From contig CP136065.1 of assembly GCA_032622095.1 (NCBI GenBank), forward strand, positions 114,121,195-114,185,194: DNA of 64,000 nucleotides. Reading direction: 5' to 3'. Under the pieces are notes generated by a model. The model saw only the letters and a list, made by a program, of their open reading frames with translations, ran no database searches and was not told the DNA's origin. Origin of the DNA: Siphonodentalium dalli. Taxonomy: Eukaryota > Mollusca > Scaphopoda > Gadilida > Siphonodentaliidae. Positions 1 through 10,240 of this stretch are shown piece by piece. A program made the translations under genes and the position numbers. The number at the start of each line of letters is the position of its first letter. The first letter of the stretch is position 1.

Positions 1-155
1 TAGTGGGGTGAAGTTGAGTCCTGTGGGGGGTGCAGAGGTCGACCAATATATCCTGGACTAGATTGATTGAAAATTATTGTTTCGTTCATTTCCATGGTGC
101 GTGAATGCTTGTGAACCTGGAAAATGTGAGAAGTTATTCTGCGCGTCACGCCATT
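1..155 (-). mobile_element. Terminal part of a giant-palindrome element (right arm end)
   Basis: The reverse complement of this stretch matches the left end of the palindromic element at 42550-42710, including the end sequence AATGGCGTGACGCGCAG and the poly-C tract followed by AGGACTCAACTTCACC. The rest of the element would lie before the window. In copy 2 the tip of this arm has been lost by a roughly 100-bp deletion. Confidence 0.8.
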
Positions 156-179
156 AATCGATTATTTATATTCTGTCTT

Positions 180-430
180 ACTGTAAAATGTTTGTCAAAT
201 GTTTAAATATGTTATTATTTTGATTGGAATAAAATATGTTTACACTAAACATATAATATTATATTTCAACTGTAAAACCTCAAAGGACTTCATATTATAA
301 GCCCTCGGGCTTGTTGTCTGATCCTCATTTCCATACATTATCTCTTATAAATATGTTGTATATTTATGTCATTTGTGTATTATGCGTATTATGTTTGGAT
401 TTGGAAATAAAAATATGTTTACACTAAACC
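180..430 (+). mobile_element. LINE 3' end fragment (hairpin-bearing tail)
   Basis: The segment holds AGCCCTCGGGCTTGTTGTCTGATCCTC, split here as AGCCCTCGGGCTTGTTG and TCTGATCCTC. This is the reverse complement of the GAGGATTGGACAACAAGC type of tail seen in the minus-strand LINE at 36598-38492. An AT-rich terminus ending near TGGAAATAAAAATATGTTTA follows. The words TATGTTTACACTAAAC occur twice (near 235 and 415), so two tails may abut. No coding part is attached. The equivalent in copy 2 is 47735-48000. Confidence 0.5.
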
Positions 431-536
431 TCAAAGGAATAGGAACAAAAAGAGGTTTGGAGCTATGTCTCGCGCACAGTATCAGACAAGCCTGGGAAAA
501 GGTTAGGTGCACTCTAAACTAGTAGGGGAGACCCGC

Positions 537-706
537 GGGCAAAGCGGATCACGTAAGGGTTTCTTGTACAAAATCCAACCGGCAATCAGAATTATTAGAA
601 CTGTCAGTTTCTAATCATGATGGCATAACATTTGACGGATGATGCATTAAGATACATCTGTTGGTTTGGTTGCTATGGTGATTTTTAATTTTGATCCGCT
701 TTGCCC
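537..706. mobile_element. MITE with GGGCAAAGCGGATCA inverted ends
   Basis: A 15-bp terminal inverted repeat GGGCAAAGCGGATCA at 537-551 is matched by TGATCCGCTTTGCCC at 692-706. The interior is about 140 bp and non-coding. The same ends bound the element at 3814-4082. The copy-2 equivalent is 48090-48259. No target duplication could be fixed. Confidence 0.65.
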
Positions 707-1052
707 GGGGAGCTCATAAAAGCCGAACACAACCGAACATAACCGAACACAAGTCCAAATAATGGGAAATTTCACGAATAAAGTTCATAGGCATATGTAT
801 TCATATTCACACTATTACTATACGAAGTTTGGTGGAGTTTGGGCCAATAATGAGTGTTTTATTCGATATTTTGTAAAACGCGTTTAGTGTTCGGCATAGA
901 AAAGCCGAACACAAGCTTTTGTTCGACACGTTTGAGATATATAACTCTATATACACACGTAGCTTAAAACATAAAAATGTGAAGCACAACATATAAAGCA
1001 CAATATAAAAGCACAAAATATAAAGCAAAAATATGAAGCACATCTTGTGATT

Positions 1053-1222
1053 ACCACAAAATTTAGGCACGCATCAGAGCTAATTCCACCCACTGACATT
1101 CAAGAATACCCGACATTAGAGGTAGGCAAACTCTGCCCTCGGCGGAAAGGATTTGGGCAGAGCTTGTTCTCCTTGAAGTCAGTGGATGGAAATGGCTCTG
1201 ATGCGTGCCTAACTTTTGTGCA
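1053..1222. mobile_element. Palindromic MITE inside the 3.07-kb insertion
   Basis: The arms CACAAAATTTAGGCACGCAT (from 1056) and its near-complement ending at 1219 enclose about 100 bp. The arm homology continues through GAGC, TTCCA and CCACTGAC for about 50 bp. It is non-coding; the frame across it is chance. Confidence 0.6.
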
Positions 1223-1274
1223 TATATCATGCTGCATAGTGGAAGCCGATATAAAGCCAGTATTTAACTTATCC

Positions 1275-1560
1275 TAGAACACCTTCCTCCCATCTGCTAC
1301 TCGTCTATGGAATGATTTACCACCGAAACTAAAAGCGCAAAGTCTTTAGAGATATTCAAGTCTCGACTGGACATAGAAAAACGTAGAAATTCATTGAAAG
1401 TCCAACATTTTGATTATCGTTTTAATCGCGAAACTCAAATATTGCATGCCCGCTTAAGACTCAAATGTAGTAATAGTCGGATTCCTTATGTCATTTTGCA
1501 TTTTTGGTTTGTTAAAAGCGATCTGAAAACGGATTATGTATGCCTAGTAGGTGTGTTTTC
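1275..1560 (+). pseudogene. LINE reverse transcriptase C-terminal fragment, frameshifted
   Basis: Translation gives NTFLPSATRLWNDLPPKLKA, then a one-base shift into LEIFKSRLDIEK, and further on FNRETQILHARLRLKCSN. These match, in order, the C-terminal region of the LINE at 36598-38492 (NTFLPSATRAWNSLSNSI, then YSRKAQIYHTRIRLGCSN just before its CxC zinc motif). It is a broken 3' remnant of the same LINE clade, carried inside the 3.07-kb insertion. Confidence 0.75.
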
Positions 1561-2398
1561 GGGATTGACTTGTTTCCATTCTTGAATTTTGGCGGGTCGG
1601 CCTAAATCGGGGTCAACATCATTTAGAGAGCGTTTCGTATTTACAGAAAACGGTATATGGTGCCATCTGGCGTATGGTGATCGGTGCGATTTGAAACTTC
1701 TCCAAACTACTAGATATGACCATTACATGTATTTTTGAAATTTTTTATGTGATCGGTTCATTCTTGTTGGCTACAGTTGTGATCAAAATTTAACACTGAG
1801 ACCTATGGAGATTCTAGTACTTTGGATAGATGGCGCCATTTCGCGTATGATGATATGCGCGTACTTTCACGCTTCCCACGCCAGTTACATTTGACCAACT
1901 TCAGTGCAGCGACTGAAACCCAACATTCACCATCAATATTCTGACCACAGTTAATCTCCACGCTTCGTGAATAGCTGTGAAAATCAAGTAAATTCGAATT
2001 TCCACTAGAGTAGAGCTTAATGAGTAAAATATGTATCAACCATAGATGCATGTTCCTGCATTCCGAGTAGGTGCTTAGTAACCGCTACTAATGAGCTATC
2101 GGGTCCGGTGGCAAAGTCTCCCGATCTTATAATGATCAGTGGCCTATGCAGAACATGGCTGCCTATATAGTTTTAGACATGCATGTGCCCAACTTGGAAT
2201 AAAGCCAGCACCATGTGATTAGACACTGACTAAATTAAGGCAATACCAATAAATGATTAGTACACAATTGTGGTATTTGATTAGCAACCGTTGCTAACCT
2301 TAAATAAGACATCTGGTTCACTTTGACGACCAGGTATATCTCAAATTTCACATTTGGGTATTACTAGTAACTGTATCGGAAACGCAAACGTTGAATTA

Positions 2399-2852
2399 CG
2401 AGAGAGTGGCTAAAATGCAAGCTTGGCAGTTTTTAAGGCAGGTGACTAAAAGACAAGCTTGGCGTTTTCAAAATTTTAAAAAGCCTTTTAAACGCTGTTT
2501 TCGGGAGAATTATGCGGGAATAGCACCAGTTAATTACTTATATGGCCCATTAGTCCAACTGATGTTTAAAAAGAGAAATCGACCAAAAACCGACAAGAAA
2601 ACTGCGTAAAAAGACGATGTTTTGATTTTGTGACCACGCCCCCTATTAACCAACCAATCGGGGACATTACTGCCACTATTGTCGATTAATTTACGAAAAT
2701 GGGCCATATAAGTAATTAACTGGTGCTATTCCCGCATAATTCACCCGAAAACAGCGTTTAAAAGGCTTTTTTTAAATTTGAAAACGCCAAGCTTGTCTTT
2801 TAGTCACCTGCCTTAAAAAATGCCAAGCTTGCATTTTAGCCACTCTCATTTC
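2399..2852. repeat. Long palindrome, about 150-bp arms
   Basis: The left arm 2399-2548 (GAGAGTGGCTAAAATGCAAG through TATATGGCCCAT) is the near-perfect reverse complement of 2700-2852, with a 150-bp spacer. Each arm holds two AAGCTTGGC words in a local tandem. It is probably a foldback MITE nested in the 3.07-kb insertion. The 72-residue open frame over the left arm has no recognisable domain. Confidence 0.75.
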
Positions 2853-2884
2853 TCTCGGCATATTGGCCGATTTAAGTAAAATAG

Positions 2885-3435
2885 GTTTTTGTTTAGGGTG
2901 GGCCCAAAACAAGCTTATAAATATTCACCCCTTTCAACCAAACCCGATCCAAAATGGTCGCCGCTCAGAAGGGGTCAAATGGGGTACACATTATTTCTCG
3001 GTCACTTGACCGATATAGATCAAATAAAGAGTGTTGTACCGTGGTTCACAAAGAAAGCTAAATTTTCACACCCTCAGCCCACTCGAGCGAAAATGATAAC
3101 TGATCAGAGGGGTCCATATATGGTACCATGGAATCCCCCCCCCTATTTTAGGTCGAATACAGTGTGTTGTAGGGTGACCACTGAGACAAACTAAATGTTC
3201 ACCCGCTTTCACCATCCCCGATCCAAAATGGCCACCCCAGATGGGTTCAAATATGACATCTATACAATTCCTCGACCCCTTAACCGTTTGATGTGGTATA
3301 ATTGGTGCTGTAGTGTGGCCCCCAAGATATACTGAATGTCGTGGGTGCCCATGTAACCCACCCCCAGGACGGCGGCAACTTTGGATCGGGTTGGTGAAAG
3401 GGGTGATTACTTAATTTGTTTTACGGGCCACCACG
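2885..3435. repeat. Degenerate direct and inverted repeats with GATCCAAAATGG
   Basis: The phrase TTCACCC(C/G)(C/T)TTTCA(A/C)C followed by CCGATCCAAAATGG occurs at about 2924-2960 and 3198-3230. It occurs inverted at about 3380-3410 (TTTGGATCGGGTTGGTGAAA). Each unit also carries a GGGCC(C/A)-rich edge near AAACAAGC. It is non-coding and part of the copy-1-only insertion. Confidence 0.5.
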
Positions 3436-3813
3436 CAACACGCTTTATCTCAAATCGCCGTGGCTCATGCCAAGATGGTGGACAACTGCAACCAGATAAT
3501 CTCTATCCGCTTCCGTTACAACAGTGACTGACGATCGTGTATCACAATTAGTTATTTCGTTACCACGAATTATTTTCTATGCCGAACACAAACGCGTTTT
3601 ACAAAATATCGAATAAAACACTTATTATTGGCCCAAACTCCAACAAACCTCGTATAGTAATAGTGTGAACATGAATACACATGCCTATGAACTTTAATCG
3701 TTATATTTCCCATTATTTGGACTTGTGTTCGGTTATGTTCGGTTGTGTTCGGTTGTGTTCGGCTTTTATACGCACCGCTTTGCCCGGCCGTTGGGCAAAT
3801 CGGATCACCACGT

Positions 3814-4082
3814 CGGGCAAAGCGGATCAGCAAACGAATCCTTCTGAAAATGCAATAATTTTCAACTATTCATATGCTTTTTAGTTTTATTTATTACAAT
3901 AATACATGTTTATCCCAAATAATTAATACCGCGTGTTTTCAAAGGCTCAAGTTTTCCAATTATGGTCATGCTCCGACAAGGCACGAGTTTTGTCGATACA
4001 TCGGACTAAAATTGTCCAAATTCACTTAATCTACGCATGTGTACCGGAAGTTAGTCATGTTATGAATGATCCGCTTTGCCCG
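3814..4082. mobile_element. MITE, second copy of the GGGCAAAGCGGATCA family
   Basis: Inverted ends CGGGCAAAGCGGATCA (3814-3829) and TGATCCGCTTTGCCCG (4067-4082) enclose about 240 bp. A further GATCCGCTTTGCCC follows at once (4082-4095), and a degenerate GGGCAAATCGGATCA precedes (about 3793), so the ends are tandemly doubled on both sides. The equivalent in copy 2 is 48288-48556. Confidence 0.65.
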
Positions 4083-4431
4083 ATCCGCTTTGCCCAGATC
4101 ACATCTTTTTACAGTCCGGCGAATTACGCGCGTGTCCTATCAAATATAGCAAATTGACATACTGTCTTATTCCACATATATATTGCCTAAGACACCGACA
4201 ACATTTATTCGGGTAGATGGGTATGTGACCATCGATCTGCGCAATAGATATGCGCAAACGCACAATAATTACATATTTGGTAAAATCGTAAAATGTCGAC
4301 GAAAATGTTCTAATGGGCTACAAAATTTTAGTATACCTAGTTCTCTGTGAAAATGTATATAAACTAACCAAACATAAAACTATCTTATTCTAAAATACGG
4401 ATAGAATCGGAATAATTTGCTAGTATTGGTT

Positions 4432-4640
4432 TAAACAATATTTTATTTGAACACTAAACAGAACAGAAATACAATCAAAAAATACATAACATATAATCTC
4501 AAATTGTTCAAAAGAGGATTGAGCAACAAGCTTGGGGGCTTTTGTTAAGTCCTATCCTCAGAAAATAAATGTTACCCCAATTGATACCATTGGGGTATAG
4601 ACCCCAATTGATACCATTGGGGTATAGCAGACGGGTTTTG
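4432..4640 (-). mobile_element. LINE 3' end with two conserved hairpins
   Basis: Read on the minus strand, this carries the same tail plan as the LINE at 36598-38492. One hairpin is built from CCCCAATTGATACCATTGGGG. A longer one pairs GAGGATTGAGCAACAAGC with GCTTTTGTTAAGTCCTATCC. An AT-rich end AATAAAATATTGTTTAAAC follows. The first hairpin unit is duplicated in tandem. The body of the LINE is missing, as in a strongly 5'-truncated insertion. The copy-2 equivalent is 48904-49110. Confidence 0.65.
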
Positions 4641-4987
4641 TTCTGTATGGTCCGAATAATAAAGTTTATAGATGAATGGATAGGAAAGAGAAAGGGAAAG
4701 GGACTGCAGGTAGTAGTTGGAAAGGGGTAGATAAACTTACCATTAACATCAGGATAATATATGTCACGGAGAGTATTGTATCATGTTAAATTGACCATTA
4801 TGAAGGTAGGTACGTTAGGTTCTATATTACCGGTTGTGGGTTGTGTGAAATTATCTCATATTTGGATTATATCGCATTTTCTAATTGATAAATATTTGTC
4901 CCGCGTTCAAACCGTACATATATCTCGAGCTATATATATAGCGTGATGATCTTGACTGTATAGCGGCACACGAGTTGAATGGGTATA

Positions 4988-5315
4988 CTGTACACTAAAT
5001 CCGGCCACTGTACACTAAATCCGTTTATATTCAATAGAATATATGCAACAAATGAATGTACTTGATCAGCCATGGATTAGTGCAAAATATGTTCATGTTT
5101 TCTATGCACGATGCAAACAACATGGTAATTATAATGAAAATGGAGGTATGACTCCAGCCATAAAAGCATTTTAATTAACCATCTTGTTTTACATCGTTGA
5201 TAAGTAAATGTGTATTTGCACTCATCCGTGGCTCAAAATGCATTCATTTTTTGTACATATATTCTGTTGAGTATAAACGGAGATGGTCCCATAAATGGCC
5301 GGATTTAGTGTACAG
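4988..5315. mobile_element. 328-bp MITE, TA target site
   Basis: The ends are CTGTACACTAAATCCGGCCA and its reverse complement, with TA directly outside both ends (4986-4987 and 5316-5317). A second CTGTACACTAAATCCG follows the left end in tandem. The TA target and short ends suggest a Tc1/mariner-type non-autonomous element. The equivalent in copy 2 is 49464-49791, also 328 bp. Confidence 0.75.
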
Positions 5316-5824
5316 TACCCCTTTAACTAGCTTTAGATCCGACTACGTCGCATGCACATATAGCGCTTCGCGAATAGGTATATCTATACTGTGCATTATC
5401 GTTTATATGTTTTGGTGGGAAGAACACCTATAGTAGTCGGGCGAATATATATGTAGTTTTCGCTATATATAAAAGTTTTAGCAGTTTTCTTTAGTCGACA
5501 TGTGGAAAAATTAGAAACGCGTCATCTTATAACCCGTTTATTAGGAATATATGGGCCTATATATATGCACATCCGTTGGACACAGTGTAAAATTATTCAC
5601 TGAATTAAATTGCATAAATGTATTATAATATATACAGATAACAATATGGCATACTTCCCTTTTGTGATTCCGTCACAACACATATTTTATTGTGAATATA
5701 CGTCACGCTCGTATATTTCAAGACTGAATATATATAGTCTATATATAGACTGTCCGATTATGTGCCACTATATTTTGTAGAAAAAGTAGATTTCTTGGTT
5801 TCTGTAAGATCGCAAATGTATCGA

Positions 5825-6100
5825 ACCAATAAGCGAGATCACTGAGTCGCGGCCATAAGATCACTGAGTTGCGGCCGTATAAGATCACTGAGTCGCGGCC
5901 GTATATTGGACGATTAATTCATCCATGCAGCTCCGTTCCGTGGTTTCAGATTCACCCAGCCGCGGTTCCGTGGTTTTAGTTCTGGAGTAGCATTTCCATC
6001 GATATAGGCCTATGGAGCTTTTGAATATATTCATGACTTCCACATATATGGAAATACTGCTCCAAAATTTTGGGCTGTATAGCACTAAAACCACGGAACC
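5825..6100. repeat. Three 23-25-bp tandem units next to a 140-bp inverted repeat
   Basis: AAGATCACTGAGTCGCGGCC is repeated three times at about 5835-5904. A palindromic segment follows, bounded by GGTTCCGTGGTTTTAGT (5965) and its complement CTAAAACCACGGAACC (6084-6099), with CATTTCCAT/ATGGAAAT pairing inside. It is non-coding. The equivalent in copy 2 is about 50220-50492. Confidence 0.6.
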
Positions 6101-6400
6101 GGACCTGGTGGATCTATAATATGGCCGCGCGAGTTAACTAGTGACAGGGTGTATTAGGACGTCGCCCTACACAATTAACTGACAATTTTCGTGACGGAAT
6201 CACAGGGCCATGAATTGATTTACCCCTTGAGTAGCAACATATAAGTTTAATAAATTGTGTTCTATATGATGCTCAGAATGCAGATAAATACATGTACCAC
6301 ATATATAGTTATATGCAGGCCTGTCATAAGAATTATCATCTTCCCCAAATAATGTCTAATCTGTAATCCTATACCGTATGCGTCAAACTCCTTAAATTAA

Positions 6401-6879
6401 AGGTACTCAATCCGATAAAACTCCTCTCAATTACTATTTCAATGGCTTCGGGGGTCAAAAATATTTGATTCGAGTCGAGGAAGTCACCCATCAAAGCTCA
6501 GATTTGTTAGATATCGATTTTAGAAATCTATTATTTTTCATTATCGGGAATTCTTTCTGGCCCAGAAGACAGTCAAAATTTCGTTATTATTACCACTTGA
6601 TTATAGAATTATCCATCCTTGTCTGTTTGAATAGAGTTTTGGCGTAAAATCTCGAGCAGGTTACCAAATTGACGGCAGTTATTAGTACTCATCTCGAGAA
6701 CATAACAAATTTCAAAAATCAATATCTAATAACTCTGAGCTTTGTTTGATGGGTTCCTCGACTCGAATCAAATATTTTTTACCCCCAAAGCCAAAGAAAT
6801 AGTAATATAGGACCCTCTGATCGGATTGTTGTTGTTGGAATCTGTTCAGATGGGGACCCTCTTTACGGATTGAGTACCT
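6401..6879. mobile_element. 479-bp MITE with TTAA target site (AGGTACTCAA family)
   Basis: The ends AGGTACTCAATCCG and CGGATTGAGTACCT are flanked by TTAA (6397-6400 and 6880-6883), the piggyBac-type target. The interior is a long imperfect palindrome: TTTGATTCGAGTCGAGGAA on the left recurs inverted on the right. Two other copies lie at 38836-39303 (opposite orientation, inside a LINE) and 50806-51261 (copy 2). No transposase is encoded. Confidence 0.85.
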
Positions 6880-7308
6880 TTAATCACTTCAGAATTTATT
6901 CAACTACAGAAAGTATATAAACAACAGTTTCTGGCTTTCCAGTGAACAATTTTCCAAACAAAATCATATTAATTTTTAAATATTCGGCAGCTTGTAGAAA
7001 AAATACTAATTATCTATCAAATAAATCAAATTAGGCCTACCATATTAGAAAATTTCGAGATCCATTTGAAACTATATAGTAGTAAAGTAGTGTTAGCATG
7101 TTACCAATTCGAAGTAAAAAAAATTGGGTAACATATACCAGTCTGAACTTGTAGGAAATGCTTTGCCTTCAATTTCATATACCGTACCGGTAGGCGTGTG
7201 TGTTCAGCTAATGAGCATTACTGGATCTTAATTATTTACTCAAATGACTGTGTATTAACGTGTAACATTGACATTACATTGCTACGTACATTGCAGGACA
7301 AATTTAAA

Positions 7309-7311
<3 letters not shown>

Positions 7312-7392
<81 letters not shown>
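7312..7392. repeat. (AT)n microsatellite
   Basis: About 40 uninterrupted AT units. Copy 2 has only about 15 units (52238-52267), a plain length difference between the copies. Reading frames made of alternating Y and I across it are artefacts. Confidence 0.98.
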
Positions 7393-7393
<1 letters not shown>

Positions 7394-8100
7394 TAGAAGG
7401 TGACCCGACTTCGTCCGGGCTTTGATCTTGAATTGTCCATTTTGAAGGTCAAGGTCAAGTGGGGTCATGATTTGACCAGTCCAAAACATTGCCCGGACAA
7501 AAGTACCCGTCGAAATTCATCCGGTTTTGCCCGATTTGACCTTGAATTTATCATTTTGAAGATCAAGGTCAGGTCGGGGTCACGACTCGACCCGTCCAAT
7601 ACACTCAGTGGACAAAAGTAACCCTACGTATCAAATATCGTCGAAATCCCATCAAAATTCGCGATTTGACCTTGAATTGACCCGATTTCAAGGTCAATGT
7701 CACGTCGCACGGGCAAATGAATAGGCTTATGAGACTCCCCATTTGAAAGTACCACCACATACCAAGTTTCATCAAAATCCCGTGATATTCGGCCGTTTGA
7801 CATTGAAATGACCCGATTTCAAGGTCAAGGTCACGTCGCACGGGCAAATTAATAGGCCCATGTAACTCCCCGGCCGAAAATACCACCACATACCAAGTTT
7901 CATCGAAATTCCGTGATATTCGTGCGTTTGACCTTGAAATGACCCGATTTCAAGGTCACGTCGCACGGGCAAATTAATAGGCCCACGTCACTCCCCGGCC
8001 GAAAATACCCCCCACGTACCAAGTTTTATCGAAATCGGCTCGGCCGTTTTCGAGTCCATTGGAAACAGACAGACAGACACACAGACACACAGACATATCT
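7393..8100. repeat. Tandem ~115-bp units with (GACA)n tail
   Basis: After ACTAGAAGGTGACCCGACTT, a phrase recurs at least four times. It consists of GACCTTGAAATGACCCGATT, TCAAGGTCA, GTCGCACGGGCAAATTAATA, GGCCCATG, CTCCCCGGCCGAAAATACC and ACCAAGTTTCATCGAAAT. The block ends with CGGCCGTTTTCGAGTCCATT and a GACA/CACA microsatellite. This plan fits a dispersed family with a microsatellite tail, possibly a retroposon 3' end. The class is not certain. The equivalent in copy 2 is 52268-52980. Confidence 0.7.
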
Positions 8101-8924
8101 TCCAAAAATATATAATAGATATATATACTGCTATATGGGAGGAACTTAATGTATAAGTCCCCTTGAACATTTAAAATAATAATAATAAAAAAAACAACTT
8201 TAACATATATACATATCAACAAGTTAACAATATGTGAATTGAGTGAAAGGCACCACATGATTCAGTTTGAAAAGCACAAACGTAAAACATAATAGAATCC
8301 TTGTTCGGAATTCGGAGTCTGAAAAAACAATTAGTACAACTTTCGGAATTGAAAAATCGGTGTATTTATATCGAATTGGAATTCCGAGTCGGGGGGGGGG
8401 GGGTCGGAAACATTTTTCAGGCACATATGCTATATATATACATGCTGATTTTTACCTTTAGACCCTTGTTAGGTTTCACCCACCCCGCGTCCAATTTTTT
8501 TTCCGTTATTGGCAGTTTTTCCTACCATTTGTGGACACCCACCCCCTTTAATTAACACTAAAACAGAGTTTTGCGGGGGGGGGGTCAATTCAATGTAAAC
8601 AGCTGCATATGAATTTCTGTGCATACTATTTGTCATGGATGTTAACATTGACATGTAAATAGGAACGAGTCATTTTGGGGCCATCTTGGATTTCAAAATT
8701 TGCAACAAAATACAACACGATAACGGCCTGCAGTCAGTTTAGCAGTTAGAATTACATTATTTCTCTTATTCTACTAGTAAGGTGTTTTAAGCCAAACTCA
8801 TTGCAAAAACAGACAAAAAACTTGCAGGATATTTTTTTTCAGTTGCAGAAAAAATCGTGTTTTGGTCCCATTGACAATTAACCCACCCCGGCATACATGT
8901 ACGTGCCGGCCCGGACCCCCCCCC
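8101..8924. other. Non-coding stretch with poly-G/poly-C tracts
   Basis: No gene is supported here. The stretch holds homopolymer G or C runs (about 8390-8403, 8575-8583, 8918-8928), each beside an ATTCCGAGTCGG or GTCCGAGTCGA word, and simple AT-rich sequence. The short frames do not match any family I know. Confidence 0.6.
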
Positions 8925-9660
8925 CCCCTGTCCGAGTCGAAAAATAAACAACCGGCACAAATTCGGAGTCGGAAAATCGCGAACTCTGATTGAAACACTC
9001 AGATCATTCGATTAACTTGTTACTTCAGTTTTACAAAAAGGGCACTTTTCCGCAAAAAAAGGGCATTTTCTTCGCAAACTCGGGAAAATAACCATAAATT
9101 CATTGTGGCAAAAAATCCCTATTTTAATGGTATTTGTCGGTTTTTATGGCCGTTTTGTGATAAAATTGACAAAAAATTTATATTCCTTGTGAAATTGGTA
9201 GTATTTGGACCAAAAAAGTCACATTTTGCTATAAAAACACGAGATTAAACACACAAAAAGCATTTTCTGTCTCCAGAAAAAAGGGCAAGTCCTGCCCCCG
9301 CTCGCCCCCTTGATCAAGGGCAGGGGGGTCAGCTGCCCCCTCTGCCCCCCCTCTTCCGGCGCCCCTGGGTGAGACACCCCATAACCCCTGACGGCACGTG
9401 CTTGATACCCGTCGCCGCGTGGGAGGTAGTGCTATATAGTAATTGATTACAAGTGCGCGTAGCCTTGTCTTTCGTGTAGGGGAGAGCGGGGCATGTTGGA
9501 ACGTTGATGACAAGTGCGCGTAGCCTTGTCTTTCGTGTAGGCTATGTCCTATTTTTAGTCTGTGGCTATGTATAGCATATATAGGCATACCCGCTGCGTA
9601 ATATTGGAGATGGTTTGTGTGAAGCTCCATAACAATTAAAATCAATAGGGATATCAATAC
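8925..9660. repeat. Direct repeat, first unit (pairs with 13250-13618)
   Basis: The phrases AAATAAACAACCGGCACAAA, TCGGAGTCGGAAAATCGCGA and ACTCAGATCATTCGAT, and after a break CACCCCATA(A)CCCC, GGCACGTGC(T/C)TGAT, GGGAGGTAGTGCTATATAGT and GCTCCATAACAATTAAAATC, recur in the same order at 13250-13618. The two units flank the 10241-12609 element at a distance. They record an older duplication within this locus, present in both large copies. Confidence 0.75.
9035..9368. mobile_element. Insertion specific to copy 1, CAGGGGCGCCGGAAG end
   Basis: Copy 2 reads straight from the TTACTTCAGTTTTA context through about 40 bp to GGTGAGACACCCC, while copy 1 has about 330 bp instead. Read on the minus strand it begins CAGGGGCGCCGGAAGAGG, followed by G/C-rich runs and AT-rich sequence with repeated AAGGGCA words. 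I see no inverted partner end or clean target duplication, so it may be a one-ended fragment or a replacement. Confidence 0.55.
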
Positions 9661-10240
9661 ATCATATATGTAGGCTTCGATAAACGCCAATATTGCAAGA
9701 GTTTGTGTGTAATAATTTAAATATTGTTAACCGCGAGTTTGCCAAATCTCTCTATGATTTAAGTATGAAGAAAATTGATACAGCCTATAGACCAAAACCC
9801 CCACAATGCCCCACAAAGATTGATCCGCCATAACAGAAGAAGAAACTCTTGCTTGACAGTGAAAGAGATATTAGAGCTGTGTATATTTGACTTCTCAGTC
9901 CATTTGTAGCCATGATATGACGATGGATCTGTAGCTAAATAGATACATTGTGTGCCCGCACTAGTCAAAATGCGGATCCTAACAATTCAAGGTGGATATG
10001 GTCTCTTGAATTTGGCAAAATAAAACACCGGATCTGAGGTTTATTGCACACAAAGTGACAAACATTGACCAAACCCACTTCCCATATCAGCCACACAAGA
10101 GTTAAATCTTTCTCAAGTCATGGGATCAAAGGCTGTCCCTAATGACAAGGTGAGGATGTATTTTTGAATCAATTGCCCAAGCAGAAATTTGTCTATTTCA
10201 ATACTGGCGACTACTAGTACCCGTGCACCAAAACAAGTGT
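9661..10240. other. Non-coding, conserved between the large copies
   Basis: No exon, repeat structure or RNA gene could be supported. The 69-residue minus-strand frame at 9759-9968 is identical in copy 2 (54334-54543), but so is the surrounding DNA, so this is not evidence of selection. Confidence 0.5.

Larger units (their letters stand above)
709..3774. mobile_element. 3.07-kb TIR element present only in copy 1
   Basis: This block is absent from copy 2, where the site is intact at 48249-48261. In copy 1 the 13-bp sequence CCGCTTTGCCCGG stands on both sides (696-708 and 3775-3787), as expected for a target duplication. The site also lies in a MITE end that recurs nearby, so some of that repeat could be pre-existing. 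The ends are inverted repeats of about 190 bp (717-900 against 3575-3770) with tandem ACCGAACA/TGTTCGGT words. The interior holds a MITE, a LINE C-terminal fragment, a 150-bp-arm palindrome and GATCCAAAATGG repeats. No intact transposase is visible, so it is probably non-autonomous. Confidence 0.8.

Noticed and set aside
7198-7489. Frames with alternating Tyr and Ile on both strands
   Set aside because: They are translations of the (AT)n microsatellite.
9759-9968. Conserved 69-codon minus-strand frame, identical in both large copies
   Set aside because: The whole surrounding DNA is equally conserved between the copies, so identity is not evidence of coding.
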